A stretch of 64,000 nt of DNA from Bog-473 sp036502025 (GTDB lineage Bacteria > Actinomycetota > Acidimicrobiia > Acidimicrobiales > RAAP-2): NCBI GenBank assembly GCA_036502025.1, contig DASXZJ010000139.1, forward strand, positions 1 through 64,000. The letters run 5' to 3'. The notes below the pieces were generated by a model, which was given only the letters and a program-made list of their open reading frames with translations, did not search any database and had not been told where the DNA came from. Shown here piece by piece: positions 37,887 to 45,197 of the stretch (within the stretch, counting starts at the first letter, position 1; each line of letters begins with the position of its first letter). Made by a program: the position numbers and the translations under genes.

Positions 37887-38426
37887 ATGGCCGGCTCGGA
37901 TCTCATGGCCCTCCCCGAGGGCGCCTTCGACGAGGTCGCCCCGCTGGCCGGCGCGCAGCTCCAGGGTGACCACAGCGGCACCGGCCTGCGGATCGGCATC
38001 GCCTGCGCCAAGTTCAACGGCGGGATCACCATGCGCCTGCTCCGCGGCGCGCTCGAGGCGCTGGCCGAGGCCGGCACCGAGCGCGACGACGTCACGGTGG
38101 CCTGGGCCCCGGGGGCCTTCGAGCTGCCGCTGGTGGCCCGGGCCTTCGCCACCGCCGGCCAGGTCGACGCCGTGCTCTGCCTCGGGGCGGTGGTGCGGGG
38201 CGACACCGGCCACTACGACTTCGTGGCGGGGCAGTGCGCCGCCGGGATCCTCGACGTCGCGCTGACCACCGGGGTGCCGGTCGTCTTCGGCGTGCTGACC
38301 ACCGACACGCTCGACCAGGCCCTGGAGCGTTCGGAGCCTGATCGCACCAACAAGGGCGGGGAAGCGGCCCGGACCGGGATCGAGATGGTCCGCCTGCTGC
38401 GCACCGGCCCCCTGAGCCCGCATTAA
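37887..38426 (+). CDS. ribH: 6,7-dimethyl-8-ribityllumazine synthase
   Basis: Penultimate step of riboflavin synthesis, forming icosahedral or pentameric shells. It has 179 residues from ATG 37887; ATG 37905 is an alternative. Motifs: IACAKFNGGIT, WAPGAFELP, CLGAVVRGDTGHYDFV with the catalytic His, and FGVLTTDTLDQALERS. Its N-terminal ~30 residues are longer than usual. A weak TTTACA-16-GATACC promoter-like pair lies between it and the next gene (38434-38461). Confidence 0.95.
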   Translation: MAGSDLMALPEGAFDEVAPLAGAQLQGDHSGTGLRIGIACAKFNGGITMRLLRGALEALAEAGTERDDVTVAWAPGAFELPLVARAFATAGQVDAVLCLGAVVRGDTGHYDFVAGQCAAGILDVALTTGVPVVFGVLTTDTLDQALERSEPDRTNKGGEAARTGIEMVRLLRTGPLSPH

Positions 38427-38537
38427 CCCGGCGTTTACACCGCCGACACGAGGTCGATACCTCGCCTCCGTACCATCGAGTGCAGAAGCACGCGGGTCGC
38501 CGCACGGTTGAGTGGCACGGTTGATGGGACGGTGGGC

Positions 38538-39584
38538 ATGTCGAGTCCAACGCAGGGGAGGTCGGTCGATCCGAATCTCATCCGCTTCCGGCCGGGTCGC
38601 CGCCGCGAAGACGGGTACGCCGTGGAGTACTGCACCATCCACGGCTACCGCCGGGCCTACGTGCGAGCCGGGCAAGGTCCGGCGCTGCTCCTCATCCACG
38701 GGATCGGCGACAGTTCGGACTCCTGGCGGCCGGTCCTCGACCAGCTGGCCCGGCACCACACCGTGATCGCGCCGGATCTCCTGGGGCACGGCCGCTCCGA
38801 GAAGCCGCGGGCGGACTACTCGGTGGCCGCCTACGCCAACGGCATGCGGGACCTCCTCAGCGTGCTGGAGATCGACCGGGCCACCGTGCTCGGCCATTCG
38901 CTGGGGGGCGGGGTGGCGGCGCAGTTCGCCTACCAGTTCCCCGAGCGTTGCCAGCGGCTCGTGCTGGTGGGCAGTGGCGGCATCGGCCGGAGCGTCAGCC
39001 CACTGTTGCGCCTGGCTGCCATCCCCGGCGCGGAATTCCTCATGCCGCTGTTCGGCCTCCCACCGGTCCGGGCGGTCAGCCGTTTCGCCGCCGACATCCT
39101 GCAGCGCTTCGATACGGCGCTCGGCCGCGACACCGAGGAGGTCCTGGCCGTCTTCGACGCGCTGCCCAACACGGCGGCCCGCCGAGCCATCCTGCGGACG
39201 CTGCGCTCAGGGGTCGACTGGCGCGGCCAGGTCATCACCATGCTCGACCGCGCCTACCTGGCCGAAGGCATGCCGACCCTGCTGGTGTGGGGACGGCGCG
39301 ATGCGGTCATCCCGCTCGGGCACGGCCGGCTGGCCCACGTGGCCATGCCGGGCAGCGAGCTCGAGATCTTCGACGAGGCCGGTCACTTCCCCCATCACAG
39401 CGATCCCGACCGGTTCGTCGAGCTCGTCGAGCAGTTCATCGGCCGCACCAAGCCGGCCAGCTTCGACGCCGATGCCTGGCGCGTGCGCCTCCGGCAGGGC
39501 CGCCCGAGCGTCGAGGCCGAGTCTTCGCCGGCCGACCTCGAGCTGATGTCGCTGCCGCTGTCGCCCATGCCCAGCGCGCACTGA
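38538..39584 (+). CDS. Alpha/beta hydrolase
   Basis: Serine hydrolase of unknown substrate, 348 residues from the ATG at 38538; codons further upstream lack a better ribosome site. The catalytic triad is visible: Ser121 in GHSLGGG, Asp255 in WGRRDAVIP and His283 in EAGHFPHHSDP; the oxyanion-side LLIHGIGDSSDSW is typical of the MhpC/haloperoxidase-like group. A cap region lies at ~150-230. The last ~45 residues are polar and probably disordered. It sits between ribH and hisG; no pathway can be assigned. Confidence 0.85.
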   Translation: MSSPTQGRSVDPNLIRFRPGRRREDGYAVEYCTIHGYRRAYVRAGQGPALLLIHGIGDSSDSWRPVLDQLARHHTVIAPDLLGHGRSEKPRADYSVAAYANGMRDLLSVLEIDRATVLGHSLGGGVAAQFAYQFPERCQRLVLVGSGGIGRSVSPLLRLAAIPGAEFLMPLFGLPPVRAVSRFAADILQRFDTALGRDTEEVLAVFDALPNTAARRAILRTLRSGVDWRGQVITMLDRAYLAEGMPTLLVWGRRDAVIPLGHGRLAHVAMPGSELEIFDEAGHFPHHSDPDRFVELVEQFIGRTKPASFDADAWRVRLRQGRPSVEAESSPADLELMSLPLSPMPSAH

Positions 39585-39609
39585 ACCCGCGTCACCACGC
39601 CGCATCAGC

Positions 39610-40002
39610 TCACCCGTAGATGATCAGCTGCGTGCAGCGGTACGCCGCCATCTGGCGCTCGCTCGTCTCGTTGGTCACCGTGGCGTCCCAGACCTGGGTC
39701 GTCCGCCCCAGGTGCAATGGGCTCGCCTGGCCGATGACCACCTCGCCCTCCCGCGCACTGGACAGGAAGTTGGCCTTGCACTCGATAGTGGTGAAGCTCA
39801 CCGCCCCCTCGGGCCAGTGCTGGCTGACGCCGAAGGCGCACAGCGCATCGGCGATGGCGATGACGACGGGCGCCCACAGATAGCCGGTCCCGGCCAGGAG
39901 CGGATGGGTCACGGTCAGCCGGGCCTCGTGGTCGGCCTCACCCATGGGGATCTCAATCCCGAGGAGCGTGAGGAACAGCTGCGCGTCGTACGGAGGGGGC
40001 AC
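39610..40002 (-). CDS. PaaI-type hotdog-fold thioesterase
   Basis: Probable acyl-CoA or acyl-ACP thioesterase, 130 residues. I start at the GTG at 40002 on the minus strand, after which the conserved hotdog begins; extending upstream would read through a GC-rich repeat array encoding Arg-Tyr-Gly-Gly. The core LTVTHPLLAGTGYLWAPVV, IADALCAFGVSQHWP and VSFTTIECKANFLSS matches the PaaI/YbgC-like group, in which the ligand-binding helix follows the first strand pair. It is divergent from hisG. Confidence 0.75.
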   Translation of the reverse strand: MPPPYDAQLFLTLLGIEIPMGEADHEARLTVTHPLLAGTGYLWAPVVIAIADALCAFGVSQHWPEGAVSFTTIECKANFLSSAREGEVVIGQASPLHLGRTTQVWDATVTNETSERQMAAYRCTQLIIYG

Positions 40003-40014
40003 GCCCCCCAGCTT

Positions 40015-40077
40015 GCCGTACCGAGCCGTCCCGCCGCCGTACCGGGCCGCCCCGCCGCCGTACCGGGCCGCCCCGAC
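40015..40077. repeat. Three 21-bp tandem repeats between the thioesterase and hisG
   Basis: Three consecutive 21-base units (40015-40035, 40036-40056, 40057-40077) differing at two or three positions, each beginning GCCGTACCG. They lie in the divergent promoter interval, 20 bases before the hisG ATG and 13 bases above the thioesterase start. Confidence 0.85.
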
Positions 40078-40096
40078 GCGTCTGGCAAAATGGCGC

Positions 40097-40981
40097 ATGC
40101 TCCGCCTCGTCCTGCCCAAGGGCTCCCTCGAACGCGCCACCATGACGCTCTTCGAGGACGCCGACCTGGCCGTCAACCGGGCCTCGGACGTGGCGTACCG
40201 GGCCACCATCGACGATCCCCGCATCCACGAGGTCCGCATCCTGCGGCCCCAGGAGATACCGGTGTACGTGGCCGACGGCCTCTTCGATCTCGGCATCACC
40301 GGGCGCGACTGCATCGAGGAGCGGGGGAGCGACGTGGTCTCGCTGGGCGAGCTCTCGTACTCCAAGGCCACCTCCAACCCGGCCCGCGTCGTGCTGGCCG
40401 TGGCCCAGTCGTCACCGGTCACCACCCTGGCCGAGCTGGCCGCGCAACCGGGGCGGCTGCGCATCAGTTCGGAGTACCCCGAGCTGACCCGACGGGCCCT
40501 CGCCGCGCACGGCATCGAGGCCGAGATCTCCCTCTCCTACGGGGCCACCGAGGCCAAGGTGCCCGACATCGCCGACGCCGTGGTCGACATGACCGAGACG
40601 GGTAGCGCGCTGCGCGCCGCCGGTCTGCGGATCATCGAGACGCTGCTGGTCTCGCACACCGAGCTCATCGCCAACCCGGCCGCCGCGGCCGACCCGGCCA
40701 AGCGCCACGCCATGGAGCAGATCCTGACGCTGCTCCAAGGCACGCTCGAGGCCCGCGGCAAGGTGCTGGTCAAACTGAACGTCTCGGCCGAGCAGCTCGA
40801 TGCGGTCCTGGGCGTCCTCCCCTCCATGCGCTCACCCACCATCTCCGAGCTCTCGGGCGGCGGCGCCTTCGCCCTCGAGACGGTGGTGGCCAAGGCCGAC
40901 ATCAACACCCTCATCCCCGCGCTGCGCGACCACGGGGCGAGCGACATCCTCGAGCTCCCGCTGTCCAAGATCGTCCATTGA
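40097..40981 (+). CDS. hisG: ATP phosphoribosyltransferase (long form with regulatory domain)
   Basis: First step of histidine synthesis, condensing ATP and PRPP. It has 294 residues from ATG 40097, the first codon of the conserved MLRLVLPKGSLE. The catalytic domain includes GLFDLGITGRDCIEE and the PRPP-binding region near DMTETGSALRAAGL. The C-terminal ACT-like HisG_C domain (~215-290) is present, so it is the long form that is feedback-inhibited by histidine and needs no HisZ. hisE, a usual neighbour, is absent. A CAAAAT element is five bases upstream of the ATG's GGCGC spacer. Confidence 0.95.
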   Translation: MLRLVLPKGSLERATMTLFEDADLAVNRASDVAYRATIDDPRIHEVRILRPQEIPVYVADGLFDLGITGRDCIEERGSDVVSLGELSYSKATSNPARVVLAVAQSSPVTTLAELAAQPGRLRISSEYPELTRRALAAHGIEAEISLSYGATEAKVPDIADAVVDMTETGSALRAAGLRIIETLLVSHTELIANPAAAADPAKRHAMEQILTLLQGTLEARGKVLVKLNVSAEQLDAVLGVLPSMRSPTISELSGGGAFALETVVAKADINTLIPALRDHGASDILELPLSKIVH

Positions 40982-40983
40982 GG

Positions 40984-41214
40984 GTGGCTGACCCCGTCCC
41001 CTCCCATCGGCCTCATCTCGGGCGGGTCACCTCTTTCGACTCCCGGCGCGGCCTCGGCCGGGTCGCCGACGTCGACCGCGCCGAGTACGGCTTCCACGCC
41101 ACGGCCATCGCTGATGGCACCCGGTCGATCCAGCCCGGGGCGGCGGTCACCTTCGTGGTCGCTCCCGGGCAGCGCGGTCTCTATGAGGCGCGCGCCTTGG
41201 TGCGCGTGGGTTGA
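40984..41214 (+). CDS. Cold-shock-domain-like small protein
   Basis: Small protein of 76 residues that resembles a divergent cold-shock domain: GRVTSFDSRRGLGRVADVD corresponds to the RNP1 strand region and EYGFHATAI to RNP2, followed by PGAAVTFVVAPGQRG. It could bind single-stranded nucleic acid. The start is GTG 40984; TTG 40978, which overlaps the hisG stop, is the alternative. It probably shares the hisG transcript. Confidence 0.65.
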   Translation: MADPVPSHRPHLGRVTSFDSRRGLGRVADVDRAEYGFHATAIADGTRSIQPGAAVTFVVAPGQRGLYEARALVRVG

Positions 41215-41248
41215 GCCCTGCTCAGGAGGCCGGTTCCAGCCCGGTCGG

Positions 41249-41689
41249 CTAGTTCTGGTCGGCGTTCGCGGCGGTTTCCGCTGACGAGCGCTCGACCCCC
41301 TCGAGTTGGACGAAAGCCAGCCGCAGTTGGGAGAGGGCCTCGTTGAGCGCAGGTTCGGCCTCACCGAGGCGCCCCTTGAGGCCGTCGAGGAGGTAGCCGA
41401 GGCCGTCGATGGCCAGCCGGGCCTGGAAGAGCATCGGCGGAGTCTGCGAGAGGTAGATGGCGGCCAACTCGAACAGGCCGTAGCAGTGGTTGGCCACCAC
41501 CACCTCGGCCGGCGAGTTCGCCAGCTGGGCGCGCATCACGTCGACCTGGGCCTGGGCTTCGGCGCTGAGGCCATCCTCCTCGGCCTCGGGCGGAGGGCCC
41601 CCCGGTGGCGAGGCCGACGGGGGCGCGTTGGTGGATCCGTCCTCTTGCTCGGGGAAGTGCTCACCCGACGGTGTCCAGAGACTGCTCAT
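41249..41689 (-). CDS. Conserved hypothetical protein (DUF1844-like)
   Basis: Function unknown, 146 residues. The first ~50 residues are acidic and Pro/Gly-rich (disordered). The rest is helical and well ordered: a segment AQVDVMRAQLANSPAEVVV, a hydrophobic block HCYGLFELAAIYLSQTPP, and an amphipathic helix LAIDGLGYLLDGLKGRLGE. The layout resembles DUF1844 proteins that often sit next to infC in actinobacteria; the match is by pattern only. A leaderless-type -10 (TAGAGT) lies six bases before the ATG. Confidence 0.6.
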   Translation of the reverse strand: MSSLWTPSGEHFPEQEDGSTNAPPSASPPGGPPPEAEEDGLSAEAQAQVDVMRAQLANSPAEVVVANHCYGLFELAAIYLSQTPPMLFQARLAIDGLGYLLDGLKGRLGEAEPALNEALSQLRLAFVQLEGVERSSAETAANADQN

Positions 41690-41695
41690 GCTGGT

Positions 41696-41701
41696 ACTCT
41701 A
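41696..41701 (-). promoter_or_regulatory. -10 element of leaderless promoter of the hypothetical gene at 41249
   Basis: On the minus strand TAGAGT is followed by exactly six bases and the ATG at 41689. Confidence 0.6.
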
Positions 41702-41761
41702 TGAGCCTTGACTACATGGAAGCGGGGCCTCCCATCGGAGTGCCTCCACCTGGCCACATGA

Positions 41762-41821
41762 TTGCCCTCGGGCAACAGGCGTGCGCCAGGTCGATGGTTC
41801 ACCGGCGCGGGCTTCGCCCGC
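41762..41821 (+). promoter_or_regulatory. Structured infC leader RNA
   Basis: The ~200 bases before infC contain no gene but two strong hairpins: TTGCC/GGCAA (41762-41766 with 41771-41775) and GCGGGC/GCCCGC (41807-41812 with 41816-41821, loop TTC). A leader that folds is typical of infC-rpmI-rplT operons, which are controlled by IF3 and L20. Which protein binds here cannot be told. Confidence 0.5.
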
Positions 41822-41889
41822 TGGTCGGCCTCGCTCCTCAGAATGGCTTGCGGAAAGACCGCGGGCCCGAGTGAGAGGTGTGATGCCGC

Positions 41890-42585
41890 ATCGTCGCTGA
41901 AACCACAACTGAGCACCGGATCAACGACCGTATCCGTGCCCGCGAAGTCCGATTGGTGGACCCCGATGGTGTGCAGTTAGGCATCAAGGCGTTGCCAGAG
42001 GCCCTGGCTATCGCCAAAGAGCTGGATCTCGACCTTGTCGAGGTCGCTCCGATGGCCAATCCTCCGGTCTGTCGGATCATGGACTTTGGAAAGTTCAAGT
42101 TCGACGAAGCGCAACGGGCCAAGGAGAGCCGTCGCAAGACGGTCCACGTGGGGATCAAGGAGATGAAGTACCGGCCGAAGATCGGGCCCGGCGACTTCGA
42201 CACCAAGACCCGGCAGGTGGGGAAGTTCCTCAACGAGGGGCACAAGGTCAAGATCACGATCATGTTCCGAGGGCGCGAGGTGTACCACCCCGAGCACGGA
42301 AAGCGGATTCTGGATCGCATCGCCGAGCAGATGGAGGGCATCGCCAAGATCGAGGCGGAGCCCAAGCTCGACAACCGCAACATGATCATGGTGCTGGCCC
42401 CCGACAAGCGGGCCCGCCAGGCCGCGCAGTCGAGGGCGTCGAATCAGCAAAAGGGCGACAAGCCTGCGCCGGCGACGGCGGAGGCACCGGCCACCCCGGA
42501 GCAGGTTCCGAGCGAGACGACCAACGGGAGCGTGCCGGTGGTCGAAGTGGTCAGTGACACTGCGGCACCAACCGAAGAGGGATGA
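41890..42585 (+). CDS. infC: Translation initiation factor IF-3, with ATC start codon
   Basis: Prevents subunit joining and proofreads start codons. The conserved N-terminus (EHRINDRIRAREVRLVDPDG) is encoded upstream of any ATG, GTG or TTG: the first such in-frame codon is TTG 41953, which would delete that segment, and an in-frame TGA lies at 41881. ATC 41890 is the only sensible start (AGAGG ~11 bases upstream), giving 231 residues. Non-standard AUU/AUC starts allow IF3 to repress its own translation, as in E. coli. The N-domain, the linker and the C-domain (KFLNEGHKVKITIMFRGRE) are intact; the last ~55 residues are a Pro/Ala/Thr-rich tail. Confidence 0.93.
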   Translation: MVAETTTEHRINDRIRAREVRLVDPDGVQLGIKALPEALAIAKELDLDLVEVAPMANPPVCRIMDFGKFKFDEAQRAKESRRKTVHVGIKEMKYRPKIGPGDFDTKTRQVGKFLNEGHKVKITIMFRGREVYHPEHGKRILDRIAEQMEGIAKIEAEPKLDNRNMIMVLAPDKRARQAAQSRASNQQKGDKPAPATAEAPATPEQVPSETTNGSVPVVEVVSDTAAPTEEG

Positions 42586-42589
42586 CGCA

Positions 42590-42784
42590 ATGCCGAAGAT
42601 GAAGACTGATCGGGGCGCCGCCAAGCGGATCAAGGTGACCGGAACGGGACGCCTCCGTCGCCGCAAGGCGTTTCGCTCGCACATTCTGGAGAAGAAGAGC
42701 AGCGTGCGGACGCGCCGTCTGGGCCGCGAGACAGAAGTGTCGCGCTCGGACGAGAAGGCAGTGCGCCGGATGCTCGGCATCTAG
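42590..42784 (+). CDS. rpmI: Ribosomal protein bL35
   Basis: Large-subunit ribosomal protein, 64 residues, highly basic: MPKMKTDRGAAKRIKVTGTG, then RRRKAFRSHILEKKS. The ATG at 42590 has AGAGGGA upstream and lies four bases after the infC stop. Confidence 0.96.
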   Translation: MPKMKTDRGAAKRIKVTGTGRLRRRKAFRSHILEKKSSVRTRRLGRETEVSRSDEKAVRRMLGI

Positions 42785-42840
42785 TCGCCGACGTCCCGCA
42801 CCCACCCCCGCACCAGACCGAGAAGAGAGGAGGACCCCCG

Positions 42841-43224
42841 ATGGCCAGAGTTAAGCGATCCGTTCACGGCCGCAAGCACCACCGCGCCGTAATGGAGCAG
42901 GCGAAGGGGTACTACGGAAACAAGAGTCGTTCTTACCGGGCCGCCAACGAGCAGCTCATGCACTCCATGCAGTACGCCTTCCGGGACCGCCGGGCCCGCA
43001 AGGGGGACTTCCGCAAGCTCTGGATTCAGCGCATCAACGCGGCGGCCCGACTGCACGGCATGAGCTACAGCCGCCTGATCAACGGGCTGCACCTGGCGGG
43101 GATCGAGGTCGACCGCAAGGTGCTGGCCGACCTGGCGGTGACTGACCCCGACGCCTTCGGGGCGCTGGTGCAGGCGGCCCAAGAAGCCCTTTCGGGCGCG
43201 CCGGTGGTCGAGGTCGCTTCCTGA
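42841..43224 (+). CDS. rplT: Ribosomal protein bL20
   Basis: Large-subunit assembly protein, 127 residues. Signature: MARVKRSVHGRKHHRAVMEQ and the helix GYYGNKSRSYRAANEQ, then RRARKGDFRKLWIQRINAA. GAGGAGG lies just upstream of the ATG. The final ~12 residues extend past the usual end. Its stop overlaps the CTG start proposed for the next gene. Confidence 0.97.
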   Translation: MARVKRSVHGRKHHRAVMEQAKGYYGNKSRSYRAANEQLMHSMQYAFRDRRARKGDFRKLWIQRINAAARLHGMSYSRLINGLHLAGIEVDRKVLADLAVTDPDAFGALVQAAQEALSGAPVVEVAS

Positions 43225-44036
43225 GCCAACCGCTGGCGTTCACGCACCGTCGTGTCCGCCGCCTGCGGGCGCTGCTCCAGAAGCGCTCGGCGCGCTGGAG
43301 CGAGCGTGTCTTTGTAGCCGAGGGAACCGAACTCCTCCGCACCGCCTTGCGAGCCGGCGCGGCGATCGAATCGGTCTACGTGTCCCCCGAGGGCAGCGAC
43401 GACCCGGCGACGCAGGAGGCCTGCGCCCGTTCCCTCCAGGCCGGGGCCCGGCTGTTCCCGTTGGCCGCCGGCGTGCTGGAGCGGGTGGCCGACACCGTCA
43501 CCCCACAGCCGGTGCTGGCGGTCCTGCCGATGCTCCATGAGGCCGACCTCCTCGGCGGGCCCGACGGTGCCGCCGATGGACTGGTGGTCGTCATGGTCGA
43601 TGTACGGGACCCGGGGAACGCCGGCACGGTCCTGCGGACCGCCGACGCGGCCGGGGTCAAGGCGGTGATCTTCTCGGCTGACTCGGTCGATCCGTACAAT
43701 CCCAAGACCGTGCGGGCCTCGGCCGGCTCGCTCTTCCATGTCCCCTTCTGCGCCGCCGAGGATCCGGTGCTGCTGGCGGCGTCCCTGAGGCGGGCCGGCT
43801 TCCGGACGCTGGCCACCGTGGTCCGGGACGGCGAGGACTACGCCGGAGTGGACTGGGCGGTTCCGACCGCGCTGTTCCTCGGTAACGAGTCGTCGGGCCT
43901 GGGCGACCAGGTGCTGGCCGCCATGAGCGGGACGGTCGGCATCCCGATGGGCGGGCAGGCCGAATCCCTCAACGTTGGGATGGCCTGTGCCGTGCTGTGC
44001 TTCGAGGCCCTGCGCCAGCGTCGACGGGCGCCATAG
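43221..44036 (+). CDS. SpoU/TrmH family RNA 2'-O-methyltransferase, with CTG start codon
   Basis: Methylates ribose 2'-OH in rRNA or tRNA with SAM. The conserved N-domain (RVRRLRALLQKRSARW, VFVAEGTELLRTAL) is in frame from CTG 43221, which overlaps the rplT stop as CTGA; an in-frame TGA at 43143 and the lack of ATG, GTG or TTG up to TTG 43347 leave no ordinary start. A start at 43347 would delete the N-domain. From CTG the protein has 271 residues. SPOUT motifs are intact: VDVRDPGNAGTVLRTADAAG, FLGNESSGL and IPMGGQAESLNVGMA. The location between rplT and pheS is usual in actinobacteria. Confidence 0.9.
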   Translation: MSQPLAFTHRRVRRLRALLQKRSARWSERVFVAEGTELLRTALRAGAAIESVYVSPEGSDDPATQEACARSLQAGARLFPLAAGVLERVADTVTPQPVLAVLPMLHEADLLGGPDGAADGLVVVMVDVRDPGNAGTVLRTADAAGVKAVIFSADSVDPYNPKTVRASAGSLFHVPFCAAEDPVLLAASLRRAGFRTLATVVRDGEDYAGVDWAVPTALFLGNESSGLGDQVLAAMSGTVGIPMGGQAESLNVGMACAVLCFEALRQRRRAP

Positions 44037-44058
44037 CGGTGACCGCGGTGGCGCCATC

Positions 44059-44064
44059 TACCAT
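44059..44064 (+). promoter_or_regulatory. Candidate -10 of the pheST promoter
   Basis: TACCAT in the 60-base gap before pheS would give a leader of about 25 bases containing CGGAG. No T-box leader is present. Tentative. Confidence 0.35.
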
Positions 44065-44096
44065 TTCAGCCAGATGATGCGGAGACACGGAGTCCG

Positions 44097-45167
44097 GTGA
44101 GCGACGAGGAGCCGGTGGACGCGGCCACGATTGCCCGAGACGGTGCCACGGCGATCGCGGCCGCCGGATCAACCGACGCTCTGGCGCGGATCGAGACCGA
44201 GTACTTCGGAAAGCGTTCCGTGCTGGCCAGTGCCCAGCGGTCCCTGGGGAAACTCGAGCCCGAGGCACGGCGTGAGGCGGGCCGGGTCCTCCAGGAGGTT
44301 CGGGCCACGCTCGAAGCGCAGCTGGCGGTACGGCGCGCTGAGCTGGTCGACGCCGAGCGGGCCGACGCCCTGGACGCGGATCGGCTCGATCTCACCGAGG
44401 TGATCCCCGCCCAGGTGGCGTCGCCGCTCGCACGGGGGCATCTCCACGTGGTGACCCAGACCCGGGACGAGCTGGAGGATGTCTTCGTCGGGATGGGCTT
44501 CATGGTGGCCGAAGGCCCTGAAGCCGAGACGGACTGGTACAACTTCGAGGCGTTGAACATCCCGCCGGCCCACCCGGCTCGCGGGATGTACGACACGATG
44601 TACCTCGACATCGGCGAGCCCGAGACGGTCCTGCTGCGCACGCACACCTCGCCGGTGCAGATACACCTCATGGAGGGGGCCGTCCGAAACGACGCCCTGC
44701 CGATTCACGCCGTCATGCCGGGCAAGTGTTTTCGGTTGGACACCCCCGACGCGTCGCACCTCCCGGTGTTCAACCAGATCGAAGGGTTGGTGGTCGACCG
44801 AGGCATCACCTTCGGTGACCTGGCCGGCACCATCGCGACGTTCACCACGGCCTACTTCGGCGAGGACATCCACTCCCGCCTGCGCCCGGCCTACTTCCCC
44901 TTCACCGAACCCTCAGCCGAGTACGAGATCACCTGCACCATCTGCCGTGGCCAAGGATGCCGGACCTGCTCCTACACCGGTTGGATCGAGCTGGGCGGGT
45001 GCGGCATGGTCGACCCGGCCGTGTTCGCCGCCGTGGGCATCGACGCCGAGGAGTGGTCCGGATTCGCCTTCGGGTTCGGTATCGACCGCCTGGCGCTCAT
45101 GCGCTATGAGGTTCCCGACATGCGCTCCTTCGTGGAGAACGACATCCGATTCCTGTCTCAGTTCTGA
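44097..45167 (+). CDS. pheS: Phenylalanyl-tRNA synthetase alpha subunit
   Basis: Catalytic subunit of the (alpha beta)2 enzyme. It has 356 residues, GTG start with CGGAG upstream. The N-terminal ~90 residues are the tRNA-binding coiled coil; class II motif 1 and 2 regions include FRLDTPDASHLPVFNQIEG, and motif 3 is GFGIDRLALMRYE. A CxxC-x4-CxxC cluster (CTICRGQGCRTC) near residue 280, just before the conserved GCGMVDPAVF, may bind zinc; E. coli PheS lacks it. Confidence 0.96.
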   Translation: MSDEEPVDAATIARDGATAIAAAGSTDALARIETEYFGKRSVLASAQRSLGKLEPEARREAGRVLQEVRATLEAQLAVRRAELVDAERADALDADRLDLTEVIPAQVASPLARGHLHVVTQTRDELEDVFVGMGFMVAEGPEAETDWYNFEALNIPPAHPARGMYDTMYLDIGEPETVLLRTHTSPVQIHLMEGAVRNDALPIHAVMPGKCFRLDTPDASHLPVFNQIEGLVVDRGITFGDLAGTIATFTTAYFGEDIHSRLRPAYFPFTEPSAEYEITCTICRGQGCRTCSYTGWIELGGCGMVDPAVFAAVGIDAEEWSGFAFGFGIDRLALMRYEVPDMRSFVENDIRFLSQF

Positions 45168-45197
45168 CGTACCCACCACCCGACGAGAAAGACTTTC

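Noticed and set aside
36494..38206. 570-codon minus-strand frame opposite ribBA and ribH
   Set aside because: Antisense shadow without recognisable motifs.
40015..40077. CRISPR-like array or mobile-element repeats
   Set aside because: Units are contiguous without spacers, only three copies, and no cas genes are nearby; the same applies to the repeats at 55178 and 61457.
39944..40096. N-terminal extension of hisG upstream of ATG 40097
   Set aside because: It would encode the repeat array as Pro/Tyr/Arg-rich sequence, while the family begins exactly at MLRLVLPKG.
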